From Bacteroides clarus YIT 12056 (GTDB lineage Bacteria > Bacteroidota > Bacteroidia > Bacteroidales > Bacteroidaceae), in contig NZ_FQWK01000001.1 of NCBI RefSeq assembly GCF_900129655.1, positions 62,001 through 126,000 of the forward strand: a stretch of 64,000 nt of DNA, written 5' to 3'. Each line of letters begins with the position of its first letter. Positions within the stretch are counted from its first letter, which is position 1. Shown in pieces: positions 33,948-43,500 of this stretch. The translations under genes were made by a program, and so were the position numbers. The notes beneath the pieces were generated by a model, which was not told where the DNA came from, searched no databases, and saw only the letters and a program-made list of their open reading frames with translations.

Positions 33948-35384
33948 TTAATTATATTCAGGATTCTGTATCATATTAGTATTAGCATCTATTTCTGCTT
34001 GCGGAATCGGCATGATAGTACGGTAATCATTCCAATTAACCGTAATCAAGTCAGTCGCATTCAAAAAATGATAACCTCCTTGACGTGTCACTTCTCCTCC
34101 TTGGCGTAATATGTCATGCAGGCGGTGTCCTTCCATAACCAACTCTTTCCTACGTTCTTTGCTCACCAAATCTAAAGTAGCAGTAATTTTAACATTTGCT
34201 CGATTTGCACGATTCCTTATAGCAAACAAATAATTATCTGCAACCGTCTGGTCTACTGTGGCCTTTCTCAATGCAGCTTCTGCACCAATCAAGTAAATGT
34301 CAGACAAACGTAACACACGGATATTATTAATTGTTATGGCATCACGTCCAGGATATTTATTAACGGTTTGTTTACTTCCACTCTTATCAGGGATAAGCAA
34401 GCCTAACCGGACATCATTAGGATCCTCATTTAATAAATCCACAAATTCCTTGGTTGCTATAACCGAACCATATTCCGCAGGACTTACAACTGCTCCCCAT
34501 AGTTCACGATCTCCAGAATAAGTTGTGGAAGACAGTGCTAAATCAAATATAGATTCTTTGGTTTCTTCCAGTTGCCATGAAGCTACATATTCTCCGGTTT
34601 CTATCAAACTATACGGGCTGTTTTCCACAACATCAGTGGCGTAAGTGTAAGCGGCGTCATAATCTCCTTTATAAAGATTAACCCGGGCAAGAAGCGCTTT
34701 CACCGCCCATATATTAAAGTGTCCATAGTTCTTGTCTTCACCAATAAAACCCAAAGCCTCAGTCAAATCATCTAGTACAGCTTGATAACCTTCGGCCACC
34801 GTTGAACGAGCAGGCAATTCTGTTGCGGACAACACTTTTTTCACAATAGGAACTCCTAATGATGCCCCATTATCTTTTAAGTAAGGAGCTCCATATGTAA
34901 TTAGTAAGTCAAAATGTGCTAAGGCTCTGATAGCTAAAGCTTCTCCTTTAGAATTCTTGGTTACGTCCGTCATAGGGACCTTACCACTATCTATTGCTTC
35001 CAACAATACGTTAACTCGATTAATAACGGTATAGGGAGGATACCATAAATCCGCCGAGGCGTTTGTCTGGCGATAGGTAAAGCGATAATATTGTTCTGTA
35101 CGGTCACCAGACTTTGAGGTTTGCATATCATCTCCCCCAACTTCTGCCCTTGCCAAGAAATCAGTTCCGTAATAATAATAGTTGTTACCAGCAGCATCCC
35201 GAGCACTGATTAATCCTGCATATGCACCATTCAGCGCAGTTTTGGTATCCTCAGGCGTAGTGATGGCGGTTTCACTTTCCAACGAATCGGAAGGGTATGT
35301 AACTAAATAGTCATTGCAAGAGGCTAAGCACACCAAGCCTGCTATTAGAGCTGTTTTAGATATTATATTTATTGTTTTCATCAT
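33948..35384 (-). CDS. SusD/RagB lipoprotein, silent cassette C
   Basis: The 478-residue lipoprotein begins MMKTINIISKTALIAGLVCL with lipobox LASC. Its domains match RagB/SusD: an N-terminal SusD-like region (LESETAITTPEDTKTALNGA), central TPR-like helices (ALAIRALAHFDLLITYGAPY), and a C-terminal RKELVMEGHRLHDILRQGGE signature. It starts 16 bp after SusC C stops. I chose the tandem ATG at 35384, since an upstream in-frame TTG lies inside the SusC 3' end. It is presumably silent in this orientation, paired with SusC C. Confidence 0.9.
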   Translation of the reverse strand: MMKTINIISKTALIAGLVCLASCNDYLVTYPSDSLESETAITTPEDTKTALNGAYAGLISARDAAGNNYYYYGTDFLARAEVGGDDMQTSKSGDRTEQYYRFTYRQTNASADLWYPPYTVINRVNVLLEAIDSGKVPMTDVTKNSKGEALAIRALAHFDLLITYGAPYLKDNGASLGVPIVKKVLSATELPARSTVAEGYQAVLDDLTEALGFIGEDKNYGHFNIWAVKALLARVNLYKGDYDAAYTYATDVVENSPYSLIETGEYVASWQLEETKESIFDLALSSTTYSGDRELWGAVVSPAEYGSVIATKEFVDLLNEDPNDVRLGLLIPDKSGSKQTVNKYPGRDAITINNIRVLRLSDIYLIGAEAALRKATVDQTVADNYLFAIRNRANRANVKITATLDLVSKERRKELVMEGHRLHDILRQGGEVTRQGGYHFLNATDLITVNWNDYRTIMPIPQAEIDANTNMIQNPEYN

Positions 35385-35400
35385 ATTCTTTTTTTGTTGA

Positions 35401-38325
35401 TTAGAAGCCAATTTCAATACCGAATGTCACACTCTTCAGAGCCGGCAATGCAAACGTCGGGATACCGTTTATTGGTTGTTCCGGGTCTACATTATCATAA
35501 GAAGTCAACGTTAATAGATTACTTCCGGAAACAAAAACTCTGACATTTTCCATTTGCGCGCGACTTACCCATTGTTTAGGAAGCGTGTATGACAGGCTCA
35601 AACTCTTTAAACGCAGATAATTAAGGTCTTTCATAAAACGTGAGCTACCATAATTACCATAGATATAGTTATTGATGCGTCTGGGTACATCCGTAACATC
35701 ACCCGGCTTTTGCCATCTATTCATTTGGTCTATGGACGTATTATAGTAAATATAGTAACCATCTGTATCTGTTATACTGGTTCGCATTGAATCAAAGAGT
35801 TTACCGCCTAAAGAGAAATTGAACAGCATATTAAGTTCCAAACCCTTCCATGACACACTATTTCTCCAACCACCGGTTAATTTAGGATCCGGTTTCCCGA
35901 TAATTACTCTTTGTGCTTTTGAAGGGTCTTTCGTCAATTCACGATTCAGACTTCCATCCTCATTCTCTGTGTTCAGAACCCACTGTTCTTCACCTGTTGC
36001 AGGGTCTACTCCAGCCCATTCACGACTCCACCATGAATAATATGATTCGCCTTCACGTATGATACTTGTGCCGTCAATGATGTCTTTGCCACCATAAAGT
36101 TTAGATACCTTATTGCTGTTATGAGACAGAGCTAAACCTGTATTCCATTTAACAGGTCCATTCTTAAATACATCAACATTAATATCCAATTCAACCCCCT
36201 TATTTGTCATTTCTCCAACATTTTTCAGCATTGATGTAAAGCCAACAACCATTGAAGTTGGTACATCTTGCAACAAGTCTGTTGTTTTACGAGTGTAATA
36301 GTCAAAGGTAATGCCTAATCTATCAAACAATCTTGCATCGAAACCTATATTAAAGTTGTTATTGCGTTCCCACGACAAATCAGGATTAGGAACAGATGCT
36401 GGTGCCGAGCCTGCTATCGTTTGATAATTATAGCCGTATCCATAAAGACTTAAATGTCCGTAAAGGTCATTGGGTAATGTACCGTTAATACCATATGATG
36501 CTCTAATTTTCAAGTCATTGATAAATGAAACATTCTCCATAAACTTTTCTTGAGTCATTCTCCACGCAGCGGAAACAGACCAGAAATTAGCCCAGCGGTT
36601 GTTTGCTCCTAAACGTGAGCTGCCATCTCTACGATAGTTAGCCGAGAAATAATATTTATTGTCATAATCATAATTGACACGTGAAAGTAAAGACAATAAA
36701 TGGTCTTCTGTATAATATGAAAAACCTTCCAAAGGAGTCGAGGCATTAATAGACTCCGGTAATTTATCATGAGGATATCCCGATGCAGTAGCAAGAACAT
36801 ATTCTTTACGTCTATCATCAATATCCCAACCAATCAAAGCGTCAACGTTATGTTTGTTATTGAAAGTTTTGGTATAATTTAAAGTTGTGGACGAATAAAT
36901 ATTATGTTGCTGTACAGGGTAAGTAGCTCCTAAACCATTGTTCATAACACCATTATTAGAGGAAAGCGGCCAATAAGTGACAGATGTGTTATTGATATAG
37001 TCATAGCTAATACTCTCTTTCAAAGTCAATCCTTCAATGATTTGGTAGGATGCCCATAGATTATTGAAGCTTCTGAAAACCTTTGATTCATTTTTATCCA
37101 GGTTAATATCTTCAACAGGATGAGTATGAGTGAAAACCTGTTGCAATACCGGATGCAAATAATAGTCACCATTTTCGTCATATATAGGCATGTTAGGTGA
37201 ACAAACATAATTCACAAGGAAAAATGGGTTAGCATAAGCTGTTCCTTCACTAGTAACCGAAGAATTTTGTTTAGACAATGAAATGTTTGCACCCATTTGC
37301 CACTTATTATCAGCAGAACGATGCACAGCATTGATACGCCCCATAAATCCATCTAAAGAAGAAGTCTTGGCCTTTCCCTCTTCCTTTTTGTATGCAAGTG
37401 ATGCGAAGAACGAATTACGCTCATCTCCTCCCTGAGCCGAGAATTCATAGTTTTGGCTTGAACCGTGCTTACGGAAGAAAGCATCTTCCCAATCTACGTT
37501 ATAGTTTGCATCAGCGTAATAGTCTGCCATTTCTTGTGCATACGCCTTTGCATCAGCATCAGAAGCGGGTCCATTATAGTTTCCTTCACTATCGGGTATA
37601 CCGTAAATGGTTGCTTCGTTATAACAGGCTTCATAGGTCAGTTCATGTCGCTGCTTTCCATTTACACTTTTGCGATTCTTCATAGCCCAATCCGAGAATC
37701 CCCAATTAGCTTTGAAGTTAATTCTAGTTTTGCCCGCCTTGCCATGTTTGGTGGTGATAAGAATGACACCATTAGCTGCTCTTGAACCATAAAGAGAGGC
37801 TGCAGCGGCATCTTTCAAAACCGTAATATTTTCTATATCACTCGGGTTAATAGATGCCATGACATTGAAAGCCTTAGAGTCATTATTTACGGCAGAGACT
37901 GCAATATCTCCCGAAACAACAGGTACACCGTCGATAACATAAAGAGGTTCGTTAGTCGCGTTCATAGAGCCTGTTCCACGTACGCGAATCTGCAAGCCGG
38001 CTCCCGGTTGCCCACTGGTTGAATTAATCGTAAGTCCCGGAGTAGAACCGGCAAGAGCTTCTTCAAAAGACGAAACGGGTATATCCTTTAAGGTTTTATC
38101 ACCACTAACGGAAGATGCGGCACCTGTAAACGAAGATTTCTTCGCGGTACCATAAGCAACTACCATCACTTCATCAAGCATCTCGCTATCAGACTTCATT
38201 ACAACCTTTACATTCGGCTTAATTGTTACTTCTTGCGTCTGCATACCTACGAACGAAATCTGCAGAGTTTTCGCAGAACTATCATATACATAAATATATA
38301 TAAATGAGCAGTTTACAAATTGCAT
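35401..38325 (-). CDS. SusC-like TonB receptor, silent cassette C (5'-truncated)
   Basis: The body is complete from SSAKTLQISFVGMQTQEV (38280 onwards) to the terminal SVTFGIEIGF. The plug carries NPSDIENITVLKDAAAASLYG, and the type is VMVVAYGTAKKSS. There is no signal peptide or N-terminal domain: the 15 codons before the block (MQFVNCSFIYIYVYD, from an ATG at 38325) resemble those of cassette B rather than a SusC leader. Fusion at the block to the N-terminus at 40556 gives about 1026 residues. It is the silent copy nearest the recombinase, so the shortest inversion (about 2.5 kb) would activate it. Confidence 0.9.
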   Translation of the reverse strand: MQFVNCSFIYIYVYDSSAKTLQISFVGMQTQEVTIKPNVKVVMKSDSEMLDEVMVVAYGTAKKSSFTGAASSVSGDKTLKDIPVSSFEEALAGSTPGLTINSTSGQPGAGLQIRVRGTGSMNATNEPLYVIDGVPVVSGDIAVSAVNNDSKAFNVMASINPSDIENITVLKDAAAASLYGSRAANGVILITTKHGKAGKTRINFKANWGFSDWAMKNRKSVNGKQRHELTYEACYNEATIYGIPDSEGNYNGPASDADAKAYAQEMADYYADANYNVDWEDAFFRKHGSSQNYEFSAQGGDERNSFFASLAYKKEEGKAKTSSLDGFMGRINAVHRSADNKWQMGANISLSKQNSSVTSEGTAYANPFFLVNYVCSPNMPIYDENGDYYLHPVLQQVFTHTHPVEDINLDKNESKVFRSFNNLWASYQIIEGLTLKESISYDYINNTSVTYWPLSSNNGVMNNGLGATYPVQQHNIYSSTTLNYTKTFNNKHNVDALIGWDIDDRRKEYVLATASGYPHDKLPESINASTPLEGFSYYTEDHLLSLLSRVNYDYDNKYYFSANYRRDGSSRLGANNRWANFWSVSAAWRMTQEKFMENVSFINDLKIRASYGINGTLPNDLYGHLSLYGYGYNYQTIAGSAPASVPNPDLSWERNNNFNIGFDARLFDRLGITFDYYTRKTTDLLQDVPTSMVVGFTSMLKNVGEMTNKGVELDINVDVFKNGPVKWNTGLALSHNSNKVSKLYGGKDIIDGTSIIREGESYYSWWSREWAGVDPATGEEQWVLNTENEDGSLNRELTKDPSKAQRVIIGKPDPKLTGGWRNSVSWKGLELNMLFNFSLGGKLFDSMRTSITDTDGYYIYYNTSIDQMNRWQKPGDVTDVPRRINNYIYGNYGSSRFMKDLNYLRLKSLSLSYTLPKQWVSRAQMENVRVFVSGSNLLTLTSYDNVDPEQPINGIPTFALPALKSVTFGIEIGF
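38228..38280 (-). other. Recombination block, silent copy C
   Basis: The 53-nt block, identical throughout to block A although the coding sequence immediately downstream differs. It is inverted relative to block D, 2.5 kb away. The core AGTTCTGCGAAAACT is an imperfect dyad (AGTTnT...AnAACT). Confidence 0.8.
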
Positions 38326-38700
38326 CTATTTTTTGCATTTGATTAAAACATCAATAGAACATGCTCCAACGGACATCAACAAGAGTTTTACGTTACCCTT
38401 ATGTACCCATATTCTATGATAAATTATTGATTTTTAGAGTACTAATAGCAATATGCAGTTTTTATTATGACTATTAAAATATACTTTCAATTTTTACTAA
38501 GATACATTTGTAAATAAAAAAAACGATATAAATAGTGGCAGTGAATGAAAATAAAAAACATATTATTTAGGAAACGGTAAACTAAGATTTCATGTAAAAA
38601 TAAATACAGTAATTCAGAGATATAAAAGAATATTATAATAAGATTATGATATTTCTTCCCAAAAACATATAACGTATGACAACAAACAAATAAAGGATGC
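38281..38700. repeat. Silent leader of cassette C, homologous to leader B
   Basis: It aligns in order with 32110-32589: GATTAAAACATCAATAGAAC near 38341, CTATTAAAATATACTTTC near 38471, GATACATTTGTAAATAAAAA near 38501, TTTCATGTAAAAATAAA near 38588, and ATATTATAATAAGATTATGA near 38631. TACATTTG at 38503-38510 is a plus-strand -7 box. After the last block, where cassette B has the ATPase start ATGGCAAAA, this copy has ATGACAACAAACAAATAA, an immediate stop. The ATPase gene appears to have been lost here. Confidence 0.65.
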
Positions 38701-38763
38701 AAATCCGTAGTAAAACATAATAATTCTATCGTGCTTAACTATCAAGCCACTTAGCAAGTTTTA

Positions 38764-38855
38764 ATTCGTTAGACAGCTGTTTCCCTTTCGTTAGACATCC
38801 GTTATCCTTTCGTTAAACAACTGTCTAACGAAAGGGAAACAGTTGTCTAACGAAT
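38764..38855. repeat. 92-bp near-perfect palindrome next to the recombinase
   Basis: Two 33-nt arms (38764-38796 and 38823-38855) pair with a single mismatch around a 26-nt loop. The word TTCGTTAGACA or a close variant occurs five times in both orientations. It lies 65 bp beyond the recombinase stop, inside the segment that every proposed inversion would flip. It could be a terminator for both sides or a protein-binding site. Confidence 0.7.
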
Positions 38856-38920
38856 CAGAGCCAGCAGCTTGGCTGCTTGTTTTTGGGGTACTTCTTGACT
38901 AAAAAAGCCTTATTCCCCAC

Positions 38921-40102
38921 TTATTTTCCAGCAAACGGTGTTGCTTGTTTCATTTTCTCTAAATCATGAATGATGGTCATATCCATAATATTGGTATAAA
39001 CTTGAGTGGTTTTTACGCTCTTATGCCCGAGTAGCTTTTGCACGGTAGTGATATTTACCCCGTTGTATATCAGCAACGTTGCATTGGTATGACGTGCCGT
39101 ATGGAAAGATATATTCTTTGATAATCCGGCCAACTTTGCGAGGGTCAGCAAGTCTTTGTTGACATTTGAGTTATCTCTCAAACGAAAGAAGCCTTCAAGA
39201 TTATCTCGATATTTATTAAGAATTATAATCCCTTTGCCTGCGAAAAGCAAATAAAGGGGTAAACGTACTTCTGTTCCTGTCTTTACCGATTTATATATAA
39301 GCCATGTTTCCTGATTAATATCCACAATATTCTCGGAAGATAAATTTGTAAAATCAGAGTATCGCATTCCTGCATAGCAACAGAACAGAAAAGCATCCAA
39401 AGATTTTTGTAACTTCATATATCTACCCGACAAATTCAATTTCTCCAACTTTTCCAGTTCTTCCGGCACTAAATGGGTATGTTTATTCTCCACTGTTTTT
39501 ATTTTATATTTTCTGAAAGCATATTTCTGTATTTCAATATATTCCTTATTAATAGCTATATTTACGTGGCGTTTCAAATGTTTCATATGTTTTGCAATAG
39601 TATTTGTATGATACCCTTTTAACTGTAGAAAATACTCAAAAGAGGACACAAACTCAAATGTCAGATCAGAAAACGTTATATCCTTTTTGAACTCTTGCAA
39701 TAACATAAGGGTGGAAAGATGATTGCGCTTAGTGCTATTCTTTAAAGATGAGTTTGTGACTTCTTGCTTGAAAAAGGATATAAACGAAGAATTATTCTCC
39801 TGAGTGGTCAACATATTCTTTAGTAGCTCTAAAGATATACGTTTGCCTTGTTGCCATAATTCCAGCTCTTTTTTCTCTATCGCTGCTACAAATTCATAAA
39901 TCAACCGGTTTAGAGCATCTGCATTAGGGTGGTTCTTAACAACCAGCTTTTTGGTATCCCACTGTTCCGGCTTCAAATAGACTCTGGTGGAAAAGTACTT
40001 TTTTTTTCTGTCTAAATAGGCTTCTACCTGTACTAATGCCATACCTTTTTTGTTCAGACACTTCTTCCTGTTATACACAAGACTGTAAATAATTTTATTC
40101 AT
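38921..40102 (-). CDS. Tyrosine recombinase, probable shufflon invertase
   Basis: This 393-residue site-specific recombinase has all catalytic residues: R247 in CYAGMRYSD, a beta-hairpin lysine (K271 or K274) in KSVKTGTEVRLPL, H334 and R337 in HTARH, H360 in LLGH, and the nucleophile Y369 in QVYTN. The N-terminal third has the arm-binding domain of the Bacteroidetes type (YLDRKKKYFSTRVYLKPEQW), then a SAM-like core-binding domain (about 105-200). It is read divergently from the complete SusC gene and lies between blocks C and D. It is therefore the obvious enzyme for inversion, and every proposed inversion carries it along with the promoter. No integration module or att-flanked element is visible. 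Confidence 0.93.
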   Translation of the reverse strand: MNKIIYSLVYNRKKCLNKKGMALVQVEAYLDRKKKYFSTRVYLKPEQWDTKKLVVKNHPNADALNRLIYEFVAAIEKKELELWQQGKRISLELLKNMLTTQENNSSFISFFKQEVTNSSLKNSTKRNHLSTLMLLQEFKKDITFSDLTFEFVSSFEYFLQLKGYHTNTIAKHMKHLKRHVNIAINKEYIEIQKYAFRKYKIKTVENKHTHLVPEELEKLEKLNLSGRYMKLQKSLDAFLFCCYAGMRYSDFTNLSSENIVDINQETWLIYKSVKTGTEVRLPLYLLFAGKGIIILNKYRDNLEGFFRLRDNSNVNKDLLTLAKLAGLSKNISFHTARHTNATLLIYNGVNITTVQKLLGHKSVKTTQVYTNIMDMTIIHDLEKMKQATPFAGK

Positions 40103-40555
40103 CTCAAGTTGTTTTGATTAATACTATAAACAAATAAGACGATATTCTGTGCAAAACAGGGTTTGAATAAGGATTAATATCTGCAAAAAATGGCTTCTGT
40201 TTTTTTATAGTTCATTCTTTAAAGCCATAAAAAAGACGCAAAATGTCTCTCATAATCCAATCAAATAGCACAAATATGGGAGTTTTTTTAACCATTTTGT
40301 TTTAAAATACGTGTATCCGGATTAATAATTGGGTAAAATGGTTGAAACATAGTGATAGCTAATGATAGTGTTTTGAGGTTCTTTAATTGTATAAAATCTG
40401 CTATTCAGCATAAAATGGCATATTTTGTTAACAGTTTGATAGATTTACAAGGTTTTTTCAATAAAATAGTTGCCCGTTTCATATTTATTAATATATTTGC
40501 ATTTTGTTAGAGTAAAGAAACAATTAATGTAAAGTTAAACTTTAAGAGAGAATTT
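40103..40555. promoter_or_regulatory. Divergent control region of recombinase and complete SusC
   Basis: This 453-bp AT-rich region has no gene. It contains the promoter of the complete SusC gene at its right end (40470-40499) and must contain that of the recombinase at its left. CATATTTGTG near 40266-40275 on the minus strand is a weak -7 candidate for the latter. An imperfect hairpin pairs ATGGCTT (near 40191) with AAGCCAT (near 40223). Confidence 0.5.
40470..40499 (+). promoter_or_regulatory. Promoter of the expressed SusC/SusD operon
   Basis: TTG (40470-40472), a 19-nt spacer and TATATTTG (40492-40499) form a good Bacteroides promoter. The leader to the ATG at 40556 would be about 50 nt. 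It is the only such promoter facing a SusC gene in the block. Confidence 0.7.
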
Positions 40556-43500
40556 ATGAAAAGAAAATTAATGCTGTTATTGGCCTGCCTTTTTGTAGGA
40601 ATAGGCTTAGTAACTGCCCAAACACAGAAGGTTACAGGTGTTGTGATTTCTGAAGAAGATGGGCAGCCAGTTATTGGAGCCTCTGTATTGGTAAAAGGTA
40701 CACAAATTGGTGCTATTACCAATGTAGATGGTGATTTTACATTACTGAACGTACCAAGTTCTGCGAAGACTTTGCAGGTTTCGTTCGTAGGTATGCAGGC
40801 ACAAGAAGTTGCAATCAAGCCTAATTTGAGAGTTGTATTAAAGTCTGATACAGAAGTGCTTGATGAGGTCGTTGTGACAGCAATGGGTATTAAACGTTCA
40901 GAAAAAGCATTGGGATATTCTGCAACCTCTGTGAATAGTGACAAGATTACAGCTACTCGCAATTCAGATGTGATGTCTGCTTTATCCGGAAAAATTGCGG
41001 GTGTACAGATATCAAGTAACTCATCGGATCCGGGTGCGTCTAATTCTGTTGTCGTACGTGGTTTTAGTTCTTTGTCAGGTTCCAATCAGCCGCTTTATAT
41101 TATTGATGGAGTACCGATGAGTAACTCTTCCGCCGGTTCATCTACCAGTGATGCTCTTGATACGAGCTATGACTTTGGTAATGGTGCCAATGCTATTAAT
41201 CCTGATGATGTAGAGAGCATGACAGTATTGAAAGGTGCTGCTGCAACGGCACTTTATGGTAGCCGTGCGGCTAATGGTGTTATCATGATCACTACAAAAA
41301 CTGGTAAGCAGCAAAAGAAAGGTTTGGGAATAGAATATAATGGTGGCTTACAGGCTTCTACTATCTTACGTTACCCGCAATTACAGAATGAATTCGGTAT
41401 GGGTTGGAGCGGTACACATACTGAATTGGAGAATGGTAGTTGGGGACCTCGTTTTGACGGTTCTATGCGTGTTTGGGGTAATGTCTATGATAACTCGCAG
41501 AAAGTAAAGCCTTATGTGGCAATGAAAGATAACATTAAAGATTTCTTTGATACAGGTTTCCGTTACTCAAACAGCCTTTCATTCAATAATGCTAATGAAA
41601 AAAGTAATTACTATGTGTCATTTTCACAAATAAGTGATGATGGAATGTTGCCGGGCAAGGCAGATACGTATGACAAATATACTTTCTCTGCCCGTGGCGG
41701 ACATAAGATTGGAAATTTGACCCTGTCATCTTCTGTAAATTATGCAAGTCAGCGTAATAAGTTTGCTACAACCGGACAGGGACTTTCAATGATTAACTCT
41801 CTGTACCAAACTCCGCGTGATATAAGCATTATTGGTCAAAAGGATTTGAATGATCCATTCAATGGTCCGGGATACTATTATACTCCTTATGGTGTAACCA
41901 ATCCCTATTATATTCTGGATACTTATATGAATACTTATAAGTCAGAGAAGATTTATGGAAAGTTCCAGGTAGATTACGATTTCTTGAAATATTTTAAGTT
42001 TACCTATCGCATCGGTTTAGACGCTACGAACAGCGAACAAAAATATGGTGAGCCTAATTTGGCAGCTTTATTTGCCGGTACTCCTAATGATGATCAGGGA
42101 AACTTTAATGGAAAGAACGGAAAGGTAATGGAAGAAATGTTACGTCGTCGTGAGCTGAATCAAGATGTATTAGTTACTTTCAGCATGCCGGTAAGTGATT
42201 TTGATATCAATGCTTTAGTCGGTGGTAACTTCAATGAGCGTAAATATTCTTCAATGACATCGACTGTTACAGGTTTGGATATCCCTACCTGGTATCATTT
42301 GAGCAATTCGGCCAATACTCCTCTTGCAGAGGAATTAAGCTCCCGCCGTCGTTCCAATGCGGTGTTTGCACAAGTGGACTTGGCATGGAAAAGCATGGTT
42401 TATTTGACTGCCACAGCGCGTAACGACTGGTCATCTACTCTTCCTAAGGGTAAACGCGGTTTCTTCTATCCGGGTGTTACAGGTAGTTTTGTATTCAGCG
42501 AATTGTTTAATGAAGATTTGAAAAGCTGGTTTACATTCGGTAAGATTCGTGCGGCTTATGGTAAGACCGGTAATGATGCCGATCCTTATATGACATTGAC
42601 TTCTTATGGTCAAGCCGTGGCTGATAGCGGTGGCTGGGGTGAAGTGAAGTTTCCGCTGAATGGTACTAATGCTTTTACCAAAGGTAATATACTTGGCAAT
42701 AATGCATTGAAGCCGGAGATGACTACGGAATATGAATTCGGGGCAAATGTAGCGTTCTTTAATGGACGATTGTCAGTAGATGCGGCATATTATAACCGTA
42801 ATTCAGACAATCAGATTATGAGTTTGAATATGGATGCTGCCAGCGGTTATACATATCGTAACGTCAACTTGGGTAAAATTCGTAATCAAGGTTGGGAGTT
42901 GCTTGTTACCGGACGTCCTATTCAGACTAAAGACTTTACTTGGGAATTGACCTGGAACTTTACGAAAAACAATAGTAAGGTAATCAGTTTGCCGGAAGAA
43001 TTGGGCGGCCTTGCTACCATTTTCGGTTTGAGCGGTGGTACAACACTATATGCTATTGTAGGTGAACCTTTGGGTACGTACAAAGCTGAAGTTCCTATGA
43101 CTGATGATAATGGTAATATTGTAGTGAATCCTTCTACCGGTCTGCCGGTGGCTTCAGACCAAATGGCTATTGTAGGTACCATGAACTATAAATATCAGAT
43201 GGGTGTATCTACCATGTTGCAATACAAAGGTATTACTTTAGGTGTAGATTTCGATATTCGTCAGGGTGGTAAAATGTATTCACGTACAAAGGCAATCAAC
43301 TATTTTACAGGTAATGCTATCCAGACTGCCTATAACGACCGTAACCCGTTCATCGTGCCTAACTCGGTTAATCAATTAAGCGATGGCAGTTTCGTGGAAA
43401 ATACCACTCCGGTGAGCTATGCTAAGATTTGTGATTATTGGAATGCAGGTGGAGATATGATGGGCAGCTATGAATTGATTGATAAATCATTTGTTAAGTT

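Noticed and set aside
23953-38325. Truncated SusC genes as ordinary pseudogenes
   Set aside because: Their bodies have no internal stops or frameshifts over about 1000 codons each, all are cut at the same short block, and each keeps an intact SusD partner.
38921-40102. Recombinase as integrase of a conjugative or phage element
   Set aside because: No relaxase, mobilisation, phage or att-flanked cargo is present; its placement between inverted SusC blocks fits an invertase better.
40507-41085. 192-codon minus-strand frame over the start of the complete SusC gene
   Set aside because: Antisense shadow in a coding region with strong SusC similarity; composition (Thr/Ser-rich) is typical of such shadows.
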